From positions 62,001-126,000 of the forward strand of contig NZ_QKVK01000004.1 of the NCBI RefSeq assembly GCF_003234965.1: DNA of 64,000 nt, read 5' to 3'. The first letter of the stretch is position 1; each line of letters begins with the position of its first letter. Source of the stretch: Aestuariivirga litoralis (GTDB lineage: Bacteria > Pseudomonadota > Alphaproteobacteria > Rhizobiales > Aestuariivirgaceae). The notes below the pieces were generated by a model. It did no database searches. It saw only the letters and a program-made list of their open reading frames with translations, and was not told where the DNA came from. A program made the position numbers and the translations under genes. Positions 35,508 to 44,800 of the stretch are shown here, in pieces.

Positions 35508-37282
35508 TCCGCTGCCTCTCTCTTCCTGGCATAGCCGCGCGGCGTATAGGCGTAGGTCCTGCCGTCGCCGCGGGTGAAACACTTGGATTGCGACGAGCCG
35601 ACCATCACCAGCGTGAGCATGTCGACGTCGTCGGGGTTGAAGTCTGCAAAGCGCACGATCCTCACCTTCTCCTCTGGGCGGCCGAGGTTGGAGGCGATGA
35701 CGACCGGCGTATCTGCCGGACGGTGACCCTTGAGGATCGCGAAGGCACGCTCCAGCTGGTCGCGGCGCTTGAGCGAACGCGGATTGTAGAAGGAGATGAC
35801 GAAGTCGCCCTCGGCCGCGCCATGAAGCCGCTTCTCGATCGCCTCCCACGGGGTGAGGAGGTCGGAGAGCGAGATGCAGCAGAAGTCATGGCCGATCATC
35901 GCGCCCGCCTTGGCGGCCGCGGCCTGGAAGGCGGAGATGCCGGGGATGACATTGACCGCGATGCGCGCGGGTTCGAGGTCGATCACCTCGTAGACCAGCG
36001 CCGCCATGGCATAGATGCCCGCATCGCCGGAACAGACGAGGGCCACTTCCTTGCCCTGCTTCGCCAGCTCGATCGCATGGCGCACGCGGTCTTCCTCGCC
36101 GCCCAGCGGGAAGCGGTGTTCCTGCTGACCGGAGCTCAAATCCGCCACGAGGTCGAGATAGAGGCCGTAGCCCACCCAGTCGGTCGATGCTTCGAGGGCC
36201 GCACGCGCGGCGGGCGCCCGCCAGTCCGGCGTGCCGGGGCCGATGCCCACGACATGGACGATGCCGCGGGGTTGGCCGGGCAAATCGAGGATGGGCTGCG
36301 GTGCCTTCGCGATGGCGCAGGTACCCCGGGCCGAGCGGGTCTTCTCGACGATGAGGTCGGATGAGGTGCCTGCAGCGGCAAGGGCCGCGGCCTCCGCAAC
36401 GCCGGCGACGCCCACTTCCTTCGCCACGATCTCCGAGGGGTTCCTGAGGCGCGGCGTTTCCCTTGCGAGGTCATCAGCGGTGAAGAAGCGCGCCGGCACG
36501 CCGAAATGCATGGCGACGGCATGGATCGCCGCCTCGTCCGACTTGAGGTCGATCGACGCGACGGCGGCGAGCGAGGCGGGTGACAGTCCTGCGTCAGTCA
36601 GCACCTTCTCGGCCAGCGCAATCAGTTCGGAGGCTTCGGCATGGCGTTCGCAGCCTAGACCCATGACGAGGGTCTTCGGATGATAGACCAGGGTGGTCTT
36701 CGCACCTTCGATGCGCTGCTCGGTCACGGCGAGCGTGACGGCATCCGGCCCGTCGGCATAGGTCGCGGCGGGGAAGGGGTTGAGCGTGCCCTCCAGCGCG
36801 AGGGGTGCACCGTTGAGCAGCGCGGCAGTGGCAGGCTTCATCTCCTGCGGGTTGGCGAGGACGAAGCCGGGCGCGGGATCATCCAGCGCGAAGCCGAAAC
36901 GCACGTCGCTCGCCGTGGTGACGGCGGCATAGCCGCCGGTGAGCTTAGCGATGCGGCGGGCAAGCTCATTTGCGCCATGATGGCCGCCCAGCAGCGGCAC
37001 GACGGAGGAGCCGTCCTCCGCCAGCGCAATGACGGGCGGCTCGCTGCGCTTGTCATGAAGCTGAGCCGCAACGGCGCGGATGATGATGCCGGCAGCGCAG
37101 AGGCCGATGATGCTTCTGCCTTGCGCGAAGAGTTGTGCGAAATGCGCCGTGGCCTTGGCGTAGGTGACGTCGCCGCCCGACACGCATTGGGGCGTGTGTA
37201 TTTCGGCGTCGAGCGGACCCTTGAGCTTCTGCGCCAGTGGCAGGGCGGAGGCGCCCAGCACGAGGAGGACGGGCTTCACCAT
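35504..37282 (-). CDS. cobJ: CbiG-CobJ fusion: precorrin-3B C17-methyltransferase
   Basis: This 592-residue protein joins two enzymes. Residues 1-330 are CbiG-like: an N-terminal domain with VTYAKATAHFAQLFAQGRSIIGLCAAGIIIRAVA and HHGANELARRIA, and a C-terminal CbiG/CobE domain with MGLGCERHAEASEL. Residues about 335-592 are CobJ/CbiH (VHVVGIGPGTPDWRAPAARAAL, LVCSGDAGIYAMAALV, ISFYNPRSLKR), which does ring contraction with C17 methylation. CbiG normally opens the lactone of cobalt-precorrin-5A in the anaerobic route. The start overlaps the cobI stop by seven bases. Confidence 0.93.
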   Translation of the reverse strand: MVKPVLLVLGASALPLAQKLKGPLDAEIHTPQCVSGGDVTYAKATAHFAQLFAQGRSIIGLCAAGIIIRAVAAQLHDKRSEPPVIALAEDGSSVVPLLGGHHGANELARRIAKLTGGYAAVTTASDVRFGFALDDPAPGFVLANPQEMKPATAALLNGAPLALEGTLNPFPAATYADGPDAVTLAVTEQRIEGAKTTLVYHPKTLVMGLGCERHAEASELIALAEKVLTDAGLSPASLAAVASIDLKSDEAAIHAVAMHFGVPARFFTADDLARETPRLRNPSEIVAKEVGVAGVAEAAALAAAGTSSDLIVEKTRSARGTCAIAKAPQPILDLPGQPRGIVHVVGIGPGTPDWRAPAARAALEASTDWVGYGLYLDLVADLSSGQQEHRFPLGGEEDRVRHAIELAKQGKEVALVCSGDAGIYAMAALVYEVIDLEPARIAVNVIPGISAFQAAAAKAGAMIGHDFCCISLSDLLTPWEAIEKRLHGAAEGDFVISFYNPRSLKRRDQLERAFAILKGHRPADTPVVIASNLGRPEEKVRIVRFADFNPDDVDMLTLVMVGSSQSKCFTRGDGRTYAYTPRGYARKREAAE

Positions 37283-37986
37283 GCTTCGGTGCCTGCATAG
37301 ACGAGGATGGAGGAGAAATAGGGCAATGTATCTTCCGTGATGTCGAGGAGCGGTGTGACCACCTCGTCCTCATGCGTGGCATTGATGATGACGCGGGCGC
37401 GGGACGAGAGATCCAGCAGCCCCAGGATGTTGCGCACCTTCGCGAGGTGGCGGCCCACCTTGATGAGGACGGCACTCTCCGCCGTCATCAGTTCCTCGCG
37501 CAGCCGGTCCTCGGGGAGGGTGGCGGGCAGCACCTTCACCACCTCGTTGCGCGCCGAGAGCGGGCGGCGGAGAGAAGCGGCCGACGCCGTCATGGAGGTG
37601 ACGCCGGGCACGATGGCGCAGGGGTAGTCATGCGCCAGCCGCGCGAAGAGATACATGAAGCTGCCGTAGAAGAACGGGTCGCCCTCGCAGAGCATGACGA
37701 CGTCACGGCCCTGCTTCAGGTGTTCGGCGATGGCTGCGGCACCTGCGTCATAGGCCTTCTCGCCCGGTTCGCGCTCCACCCGCATCGGCATGTCGATGAC
37801 GAGGTGCTGGGCGGTGGCGGGGATGTAGCCCTTCGCAATGTCACGCGCGGTTGAGTCCTTGCCGTTGGCGGCGAGGTAGGCGACGACGCCCGCGTTGGAG
37901 ATGAGCCGCGCGGCCTTGACCGTGAGCAGTTCCGGGTCACCGGGGCCGACCCCGACGCCATGCAGGATTCCAAGCTTGCTTACCAT
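37276..37986 (-). CDS. cobI: precorrin-2 C20-methyltransferase
   Basis: This 236-residue SAM-dependent methylase converts precorrin-2 to precorrin-3A. LHGVGVGPGDPELLTVKAARLI, MLCEGDPFFYGSFMYLFARL and IVPGVTSMTASAA are CobI/CbiL motifs. ATG 37986 overlaps the cobL stop by seven bases; a GTG at 38004 would add six residues but has no better ribosome site. Confidence 0.95.
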   Translation of the reverse strand: MVSKLGILHGVGVGPGDPELLTVKAARLISNAGVVAYLAANGKDSTARDIAKGYIPATAQHLVIDMPMRVEREPGEKAYDAGAAAIAEHLKQGRDVVMLCEGDPFFYGSFMYLFARLAHDYPCAIVPGVTSMTASAASLRRPLSARNEVVKVLPATLPEDRLREELMTAESAVLIKVGRHLAKVRNILGLLDLSSRARVIINATHEDEVVTPLLDITEDTLPYFSSILVYAGTEAW

Positions 37987-39191
37987 GATTTCTGTGCCCG
38001 CCACTGGGTGACGGCCATGCGCGGCCGGAGCGCCCGCAGGCGACCCACATGGGTGAGGTTGGACACCTCCATGCGCATGATGTCGCCGCCGTGTTTCTCG
38101 TGCAGGTCGTAGAGGTGGAGTTCGCCCTCGATGGTGACGACATTGGCCACCAGCGTGCCGCCGGGCTTCAGTGCGGCCCAGGCACCCTCGAAGACGCCGG
38201 GCAGCCAGATGCCGCCGCCGATGAAGACGGCATCGGGTGCTGGTTGTCCCGCATAGGTGGCCGGAACCTCGCCAGCGACCACCTTGAGGCGCGGTGCACC
38301 GAGGGCGTCCATGTTGGTGGCGATCATGCCCAGGCGCCCGGCATCATGCTCGAAGGCGACGGCCATGCAGCCGCGTGCGGCGCGCATCCATTCGATGGAA
38401 ATCGAGCCGCAGCCCGCGCCCACGTCCCACAACAGCCGGTCGGGCGAGGGGGCGAGGGCCGCGAGAGTCGCAGCGCGCACCTCGCGCTTGGTGAGCTGGC
38501 CGTCATGGACGAAGGCATCGTCGGGCAAGCCTGCGAGGCGGGAAAGGACCTTCGCGCCGGGGGATGCGATGCAGTTGATGGCGAGCGTGTTGAGGTCCGA
38601 GAAGTCGGTCGGCGGGATGGCGTCGGCGGTGAAGTGCGACTGGGCCTGGCGGTCACCGCCCATGTTCTCGAGGACGGTGATCACGGACTTGCCAAAGCCG
38701 CGTGCGGCCAGGCGGCGGGCGACTTCAGGGATCGTGGTGCGATCCGCCGTGAGCACCAGGAGGCGCGTATCTGGCTGGATGAAGGGTTCGAGATGTGCGG
38801 CATCACGACCGTGCAATGTCAGCGCATCGCAATCGGGGAGTGACCAGCCCATGCGCGACGCCGCAAGCGAGAAGGCGGAGAGGCCGGGGATGATTTCCAT
38901 CTCCGGGAAGGGGATGAACTCCATGAGCTTGCGCGCCACGCCATAGTTGAGCGGATCGCCCGTCGCGAGGACGACGGTACGGCGGCCGGCAAGTGGCCTG
39001 ATGCGGTCGACCACTGCCGAGAAGGGCTGCGGCCATTCGTGTATGTCGGCACCCACCGTCTCGGGCAGGAAACCCAGGAGGCGGGCCGAGCCGACGATCG
39101 CCTCGGCATTCTCGATGATCGTGCGGGCGCGGGGCGACAGGCCTTCCCACCCGTCCTCGCCCATGCCGATGATGGTGAGCCACTTGCTCAT
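37980..39191 (-). CDS. cobL: precorrin-6Y C5,15-methyltransferase (decarboxylating)
   Basis: This 403-residue two-domain enzyme has an N-terminal CbiE-like tetrapyrrole methylase domain (about 1-210; TIIGMGEDGWEGLSPRART, VVLATGDPLNYGVAR, IIPGLSAFSLAASRMGW). A C-terminal CbiT-like domain follows (about 215-403; LTKREVRAATLAALAPSPDRLLWDVGAGCGSISIEWMRAA) with a clear SAM loop. It methylates C5 and C15 and decarboxylates the C12 acetate. It overlaps cobH by four bases. Confidence 0.95.
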   Translation of the reverse strand: MSKWLTIIGMGEDGWEGLSPRARTIIENAEAIVGSARLLGFLPETVGADIHEWPQPFSAVVDRIRPLAGRRTVVLATGDPLNYGVARKLMEFIPFPEMEIIPGLSAFSLAASRMGWSLPDCDALTLHGRDAAHLEPFIQPDTRLLVLTADRTTIPEVARRLAARGFGKSVITVLENMGGDRQAQSHFTADAIPPTDFSDLNTLAINCIASPGAKVLSRLAGLPDDAFVHDGQLTKREVRAATLAALAPSPDRLLWDVGAGCGSISIEWMRAARGCMAVAFEHDAGRLGMIATNMDALGAPRLKVVAGEVPATYAGQPAPDAVFIGGGIWLPGVFEGAWAALKPGGTLVANVVTIEGELHLYDLHEKHGGDIMRMEVSNLTHVGRLRALRPRMAVTQWRAQKSW

Positions 39192-39802
39192 TGTGCCCCC
39201 CGCATCAGCGCGTTGATGACGGAGGCGGCCATGGCGGAACCGCCGCGGCGGCCGAGGAGCGTGGCGTGGGGAATGCCGCGCGGGTTGGCGTGGAGTTCGT
39301 CCTTCGACTCCGCGGCCCCCACGAAACCGACGGGGAAGCCGACTATTGCCGCGGGCTTCGGTGCGCCCGCATCGATCATCTCGAGCAGCGCGAAGAGGGC
39401 GGTGGGCGCGTTGCCGATGACGGCGACGCTGCCTGCGAGATGCGGGCGCCAGAGTTCCACGGCGGCGGCGGACCGGGTGTTGCCGGTGGCAAGGCCGATC
39501 TCGCGGGCCCGGGGGTCATTCAGCGTGCAGATGACGTTAAGCTGCTTGTCGATGATGCCGTGGCGGACCATCTCGGCATCGACGAGAATGGGCCTGCCGG
39601 CCGCGATTGCCGCCTGTGCGGCCGTCACGAAATCGGGCGAGATGCGCAGGTCCGCCGCGATCTCGGGCATGCCGCAGGCGTGGATGATCCGCGTGGCAAT
39701 GGGTTCCGCGTCCGCCGGAAGGCGCGAGAGATCCGCTTCGGAACGGATGATCTCGAAAGAGTGCCGGTAGATGGCGGCGGGATCGCGGAGGTAGTCGATC
39801 AC
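39188..39802 (-). CDS. cobH: precorrin-8X methylmutase
   Basis: This 204-residue enzyme moves the C11 methyl to C12 to give hydrogenobyrinic acid. The conserved opening YLRDPAAIYRHSFEIIRSEADLSRLPADAEPIATRIIHACGM includes the catalytic histidine. VDAEMVRHGI and VGFPVGFVGAAESKDEL follow. The start is a GTG in the GTGA overlap with the cbiX stop. Confidence 0.95.
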   Translation of the reverse strand: MIDYLRDPAAIYRHSFEIIRSEADLSRLPADAEPIATRIIHACGMPEIAADLRISPDFVTAAQAAIAAGRPILVDAEMVRHGIIDKQLNVICTLNDPRAREIGLATGNTRSAAAVELWRPHLAGSVAVIGNAPTALFALLEMIDAGAPKPAAIVGFPVGFVGAAESKDELHANPRGIPHATLLGRRGGSAMAASVINALMRGAQ

Positions 39803-40932
39803 TTCTTAAGCATGCTCTTCGGGCCGAGCGGATGATCGGCATGGGGATAGGGTGCATGGGTGTGGTCATGCCCGTGATCGTGGCTGTGGCCATGGTCGTG
39901 GCCGTGATGGTGGTGGCCATCCTCGCCATGATGGTGGTGATGCGCGGGGCCGGAGAGGATCTTGGTGGCGTCGACCGCCAGCACGGCCTCCTTCTTTCTC
40001 TTCGGAGCCGTCTTGCACATCTGGTTGCACACGCCGTCGCAATATTCGCAGTCGGCGGAGGTGCCGATGCCTTCGACGTGGTGGTGGTGGCTTTCCTGGA
40101 CGGCGCCGACCTCCGCCTCGAAGCCCAGAACCTGGGTGCGGTACTTGCACATCTGGCAGTTCATGGCGATGTCGCCGGTGAGGATCTGCTCGATCCGTTC
40201 CTCGAAGGTGGCGATGACCTGGGGATGGTCGTTCAGGTAGGGCGCCTTGACGAACTCGATCTCCGGGTGGCGCGCGGCCACGGCGTCTGTCGCATCATAG
40301 ATGCGGTCGACGAGGATGCCGGTGAAGAGGAAATAGGGGAAGACGATGATGCGCTTGTAGCCCAGCCGTGCCGCATGCTCGAGGCCGGGTTCGACCAGCG
40401 GGAAGGTGACGCCGGAATAGGCCGTCTCGGCCCAGCCGAAGCCGAAGCCTTCCCACAACAGGCGCGTGACCTTGGCGACGTTGGAATTGGCGTCCGGGTC
40501 GGACGCGCCGCGGCCGACGACGACCAGCAGCGTCTCGTGCTTCGCAACACCGGGGCCCGCCTTGTCCAGCGCCTCCTGCACGCGGTCACCCGCAGCGCGC
40601 ATCATCTTGGGGTCGATGCCGAGTTCCTTGCCATAGTCGATGCGGAGGTCATTGGCCGCTGCATAGGTGTTGAGGACGGACGGGATGTCGTTCTTGGCGT
40701 GGCCCGCGGCAAACAGCATGCCGGGCACGGCCAGCACGCGCGTCACCCCTTGTGCCTTCAGGCTGTCGAGGCCGGTGCGGATGATGGGGGTGGCGAATTC
40801 GAGATAGCCGTATTCGACCGGATACTGCGGCAGGCGCTTCTTCAGGTGCTCGGAGAGCACGGCGAATTCCTTCACCGCATCCTTGTCGCGGCTGCCGTGG
40901 CCGCACAGCATCACACCCAGTTTTTCCGCCAT
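39799..40932 (-). CDS. cbiX: sirohydrochlorin cobaltochelatase-like protein with Cys and His-rich tail
   Basis: This 377-residue class II chelatase has two CbiX halves (about 1-125 and 135-260), with catalytic histidines in MLCGHGSRD (His12) and AGHAKND. Residues about 265-315 contain CQMC, CEYC and CNQMC, a cysteine set like the Fe-S region of long CbiX proteins. The last 60 residues are histidine-rich (HHHHHGEDGHHHHGHDHGHS) and could store or deliver cobalt. ATG 40932 is set by AGGA and the family start; the longer open frame is intergenic. CbiX inserts cobalt early, whereas CobN in the same operon inserts it late. Confidence 0.92.
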   Translation of the reverse strand: MAEKLGVMLCGHGSRDKDAVKEFAVLSEHLKKRLPQYPVEYGYLEFATPIIRTGLDSLKAQGVTRVLAVPGMLFAAGHAKNDIPSVLNTYAAANDLRIDYGKELGIDPKMMRAAGDRVQEALDKAGPGVAKHETLLVVVGRGASDPDANSNVAKVTRLLWEGFGFGWAETAYSGVTFPLVEPGLEHAARLGYKRIIVFPYFLFTGILVDRIYDATDAVAARHPEIEFVKAPYLNDHPQVIATFEERIEQILTGDIAMNCQMCKYRTQVLGFEAEVGAVQESHHHHVEGIGTSADCEYCDGVCNQMCKTAPKRKKEAVLAVDATKILSGPAHHHHHGEDGHHHHGHDHGHSHDHGHDHTHAPYPHADHPLGPKSMLKK

Positions 40933-41150
40933 TGGTCCTGCCTTCCAGCTCATAGCGCGCCCCCGGGCGAGGCCCGGTCCGGAAGACAGCTTCCGTCTTG
41001 GCCCCGCGATTGGGTCGGCCGCACCGGAATGTGCTTTCAGTCCCGTCTCTGGGGACGCTGCGAGGGGGTGTTCTAGCCGCGTGGCGGGGGTGGGACAAGC
41101 ACGTTTGCGGCATCGGACGGTGAAGGGCGTCATGGAGACGGCCACTTATC

Positions 41151-41230
41151 CTCATCTTCGCCGGGCTTGTCCCGGCGATCCTTTCTGGCGACAGCAAAAG
41201 GATGCCCTGGACAAGCCCGGGCATGATGGG
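41151..41230. repeat. palindromic repeat, family A, intergenic copy
   Basis: This imperfect palindrome of about 80 bases has the arms CCGGGCTTGTCCCGG and GGACAAGCCCGGGCATGATG around ATCCTTTC...AAAAGGAT. A closely matching copy lies inside cobN. It occupies most of the otherwise gene-free interval 40933-41246 between cobO and cbiX. The rest of that interval shows no gene, no riboswitch core and no clear promoter. Confidence 0.85.
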
Positions 41231-41246
41231 GGGTGGCAGGCCGTTT

Positions 41247-41864
41247 CTAGAACTCGATCCCGGCCTGGGCCTTCACGCCGGAGCGGAAGGGGTGCTTCAC
41301 CTGTTCCATTTCGGTGACGAGGTCGGCGACCTCGATCAGCTCGTCCTTGGCGTTGCGGCCGGTGACGACGACGTGCTTGCCCTCGGGCTTGTTCCTCAGC
41401 ACCTCGAGCACCTCCTCGAGCGGGAGATAGTCATAGCGCAGCACGATGTTGAGCTCGTCGAGCAGCACCATCTTGTAGTCCGGGTCGGCGATCATCTTCT
41501 TGGCCTCTTCCCAGGCGGCGCGGGAATGGGCGATGTCGCGCTCCCTGTCCTGGGTTTCCCAGGTGAAGCCTTCGCCCATGGCCTTGATGGTGACGAGATC
41601 GGGGAACTTCTCCAGCACCGTGCGCTCGCCCGTGGCCCAGGCGCCCTTCACGAACTGGATGACGCCCGACTTCATGCCGTGGCCCACGCAGCGGAACACC
41701 ATGCCGAAGGCCGCCGTGGACTTGCCCTTGCCCTTGCCCGTGTGGACGATAAGCAGCCCCTTCTCGATGGTCTTGCCGGCCATGATCTTGGCGCGTGCGG
41801 CCTTCTTCTTCGCCATCTTCTCGTGGTGGCGGGCATTGTCGTGGTCGGGGGTCTCGTCGGTCAT
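41247..41864 (-). CDS. cobO: cob(I)yrinic acid a,c-diamide adenosyltransferase
   Basis: This 205-residue enzyme transfers the adenosyl group of ATP to the cobalt of corrinoids. LLIVHTGKGKGKSTAAFGMVFRC contains the inverted P-loop of CobO/BtuR. VIQFVKGAWATGER, YKMVLLDELNIVLRYDYLPLEEVL and HVVVTGRNAKDELIEVADLVTEM complete the family pattern. It overlaps the cobN stop by four bases. Confidence 0.96.
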   Translation of the reverse strand: MTDETPDHDNARHHEKMAKKKAARAKIMAGKTIEKGLLIVHTGKGKGKSTAAFGMVFRCVGHGMKSGVIQFVKGAWATGERTVLEKFPDLVTIKAMGEGFTWETQDRERDIAHSRAAWEEAKKMIADPDYKMVLLDELNIVLRYDYLPLEEVLEVLRNKPEGKHVVVTGRNAKDELIEVADLVTEMEQVKHPFRSGVKAQAGIEF

Positions 41865-44800
41865 CTCGTCAGCTCCTCGAGGAGGTCATGGGTCGAATTG
41901 AGGCGGGGTGTCCACAACCCGCGTTCGCGCGCCTCCGCAAAGCGCTCGGCAATCTCGCGCAGTGCCGCGGGGTTGTTGTCTCGGATGAAGTCCCGTGTCG
42001 CATCATCGGCGAGGAAGGCGTCATAGGCCAGGTCGAAATGATGGGTCCGCACGGCACCCGTGGTGGCTGCGAAGGCGAACATGTAGTCGACGGTGGCGGC
42101 GATCTCGAAGGCGCCCTTGTAGCCATGGCGCTTCACGCCCGCGATCCACTTGGGGTTGACGACGCGGGAGCGCATGACGCGGCCCACTTCTTCTTCAAGT
42201 GTCCGGATCACCGGGCGCTCGGGGCGGGAATGGTCGTTGTGGTAGACGCGCGGGCGGCTGCCCGAGGCCTGTTCGACGGCAGCCGTCATGCCGCCCTCGA
42301 ACTGGTAATAATCGTCCGAGTCGAGCAGGTCATGCTCGCGGTTGTCCTGGTTGTGGACCACGGCCTCGATGCGCTTCAGCCGCTCGGTGAAGGCCTTCTC
42401 GTCGTTGATGCCTTGCGCCTTCGCGCCATAGGCATAGGCACCCCATGTGATGTAGGCCGCCGCCAGATCGGTGCGGTCGGTCCAGATCTTCTCGTCGATC
42501 AGGGCCTGCAGGCCCGCGCCATAGGCGCCGGGGCGCGAGCCGAAGATGCGGTGCCCGGCCATGTCGCGCGCTGCCTCAGGGTCAATGCCTGAGGCGGCGA
42601 GCGTCTTCGCTTCCGTGCGAATACGCGCGGCGAGCGGGTTGTCATCGTCATCCTCGTCGAGGGCGCCGACGGCGCGGATGGCCCTGTCGAGCAGTTCGAT
42701 CTGGGCGGGGAAGGCATCGCGGAAGAAGCCGGAGATGCGCAGCGTGACGTCGACGCGCGGGCGGCCGAGCTTCGCGAGCGGAATGATCTCGTAACCGGTA
42801 ACGCGCCAGCTCGATGGCTCCCACACAGGTCTCGCGCCGATGAGGGCCAGGGCCTGCGCGATGTCGTCGCCACCGGTGCGCATGTTGGAGGTGCCCCAGG
42901 CGGAAAGGCCAAGGGCCTTCGGGTATTGCCCGACATCCTGGAAGTGGCGGAGCAGCAGGTCTTCCGCCGATTTCTGGCCGAGGTTCCAGGCGGTGGCCGT
43001 GGGGACCGTGCGGTTGTCGAGTGAGTAGAAGTTCCGGCCCGTGGGCAGCACGTCGAGGCGCCCGCGCGTCGGCGCACCGGAGGAACCGGGGGCGACGAAT
43101 TGGCCGGCGAGGCCCTTCAGCAGTGAGGCGATCTCGTCCGGGCCGCAGGCGCGGAGCGCGGGGCGGATGCGGCTGTCGATCTCGGCGAGCACCGTGTGGG
43201 TGGCCGCGAAGTCATTCGGGAGCACCGCACCATCAAGCAGTGAGGCGGCGAAGAGCTCCAGCCTTTCGACGGCATCCCCGTTGCTGCGCCATGGATCGGT
43301 TGTCAGGGCTTGCAGTTGCGCGGGCCTGTCGCCCGCCCATGCGGCGGCCATCTCGCAGGTGAGGGGATCGAAATCCGTGAAGCCGAAATCCTTGGCCAGC
43401 GCCCGGATCAGCGACTGGTCGCCGCCTTCGCCCAGGCCCCGCGGCACGCGGGTGAGGGCCAACAGCAGGTCGGTCTCGAGGCGGCCTTGCGGCGAGGTGC
43501 CGAGAATGTGCAGCCCATCCCGGATCTGCGCCTCCTTGAGGTCGCAGAGGAAGGCGTCGAGCCGTTGCAGGTCGGCGTCATCCTCACCGGTGAAGCCGGC
43601 ATCTGCGTCGAGGCGGGACGATTTCGTGAGGTCGAGGATGTCGCGCTTGAGCGAATCCCGGCGGCGGGCATCGAGGCCGGAGGCGAGGTAGTACTCATCG
43701 ACGAGGGCCTCGAGGTCCTTCAGCGGGCCATAGGTCTCGGCGCGCGTCAGCGGCGGCGTGAGGTGGTCGATGATGACGGCGCCGGTGCGGCGCTTGGCCT
43801 GCGTGCCCTCGCCGGGGTCATTGACGATGAAGGGATAGAGTTGCGGCAGGGCCCCGAGCGCCACTTCCGGCAGGCACTCACGCGTGAGCGCATTGGCCTT
43901 GCCCGGAAGCCATTCGAGATTGCCGTGCTTGCCGTTGTGGATGACGGCGTCGGCCTTGAAGTGGTGGCGGAGCCAGAAATAGAACGCGAGATAGCCGTGC
44001 GGCGGGAGAAGAGCCGGGTCGTGGTAGGTCGATTTCGGATCGATGTTGTAGCCGCGCGCCGGCTGGATGGCGACGGCGGCATTGCCGTAGAGGCGGATGG
44101 GCAGGTGGAAGGCGCCGTCGGCGAAGAAGGGATCGCGGGAAGGATCGCCCCAGCGCGCGGTGATCCGGGTGCGGAGGGGTTCGGGCAGGGTGTTGAAGTG
44201 GGCGAGGTAGTTGTCCATCGCCAGCACACAACCATCATCGCCGGGCTTGACCCTGCGGTCCTTTTCGCCGCCGTCCGCAAAGGATGCCCGGGACGAGCCC
44301 AGGCATGATGAGTGTGTGGAGGCGGGGGACGCGGCACGCGCGGCATTCGTCGGCCCGCGCTGCAGGTCCTCGATGATGTCGTTGCCGGTTTCAGGGTATT
44401 CGCCGACACCATAACCCTCGGCGCGCAGGGCATCGAGGATGGCGACCGTGCTGGCGGGCGTGTCGTAGCCGACGCCATTGGCGATGCGGCCGTCCTTGTT
44501 GGGGTAGTTGGCGAGGACGATGGCCACGCGGCGTTCGGGCGCCGGCGTGCGGCGGAGCTTCGCCCAGTTGGCGGCGAGATCGGCGACGAAGGCGACGCGG
44601 TCCGGCACCGCGCGGTAGGTCACGATGCGGCACTCGGTCGCTTCGTGCCACAGGCTGTCGGCCTTGAAGGAAACCGCGCGCGACATGATGCGCCCATCGA
44701 GTTCCGGCAGCACCACGTTCATCGCGAGATCGCGGGCGTTGAGGCCCTGCGCGGACTCGCGCCAGCTTTCCTCGGAGGAGCCCGAGAGCACGACCTGCAG

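Noticed and set aside
39832-39960. Tandem repeat in ATG/GTG-rich DNA near 39.9 kb.
   Set aside because: It is simply the His/Asp/Gly codon runs of the CbiX tail, not an independent DNA repeat.
40933-41246. Possible second cobalamin riboswitch upstream of cbiX.
   Set aside because: On the minus strand there are GGAAG-like and GGTGCGG fragments, but the invariant CCCCGCAAC and CCACTGGGAA boxes are absent. The interval is explained by a palindromic repeat.
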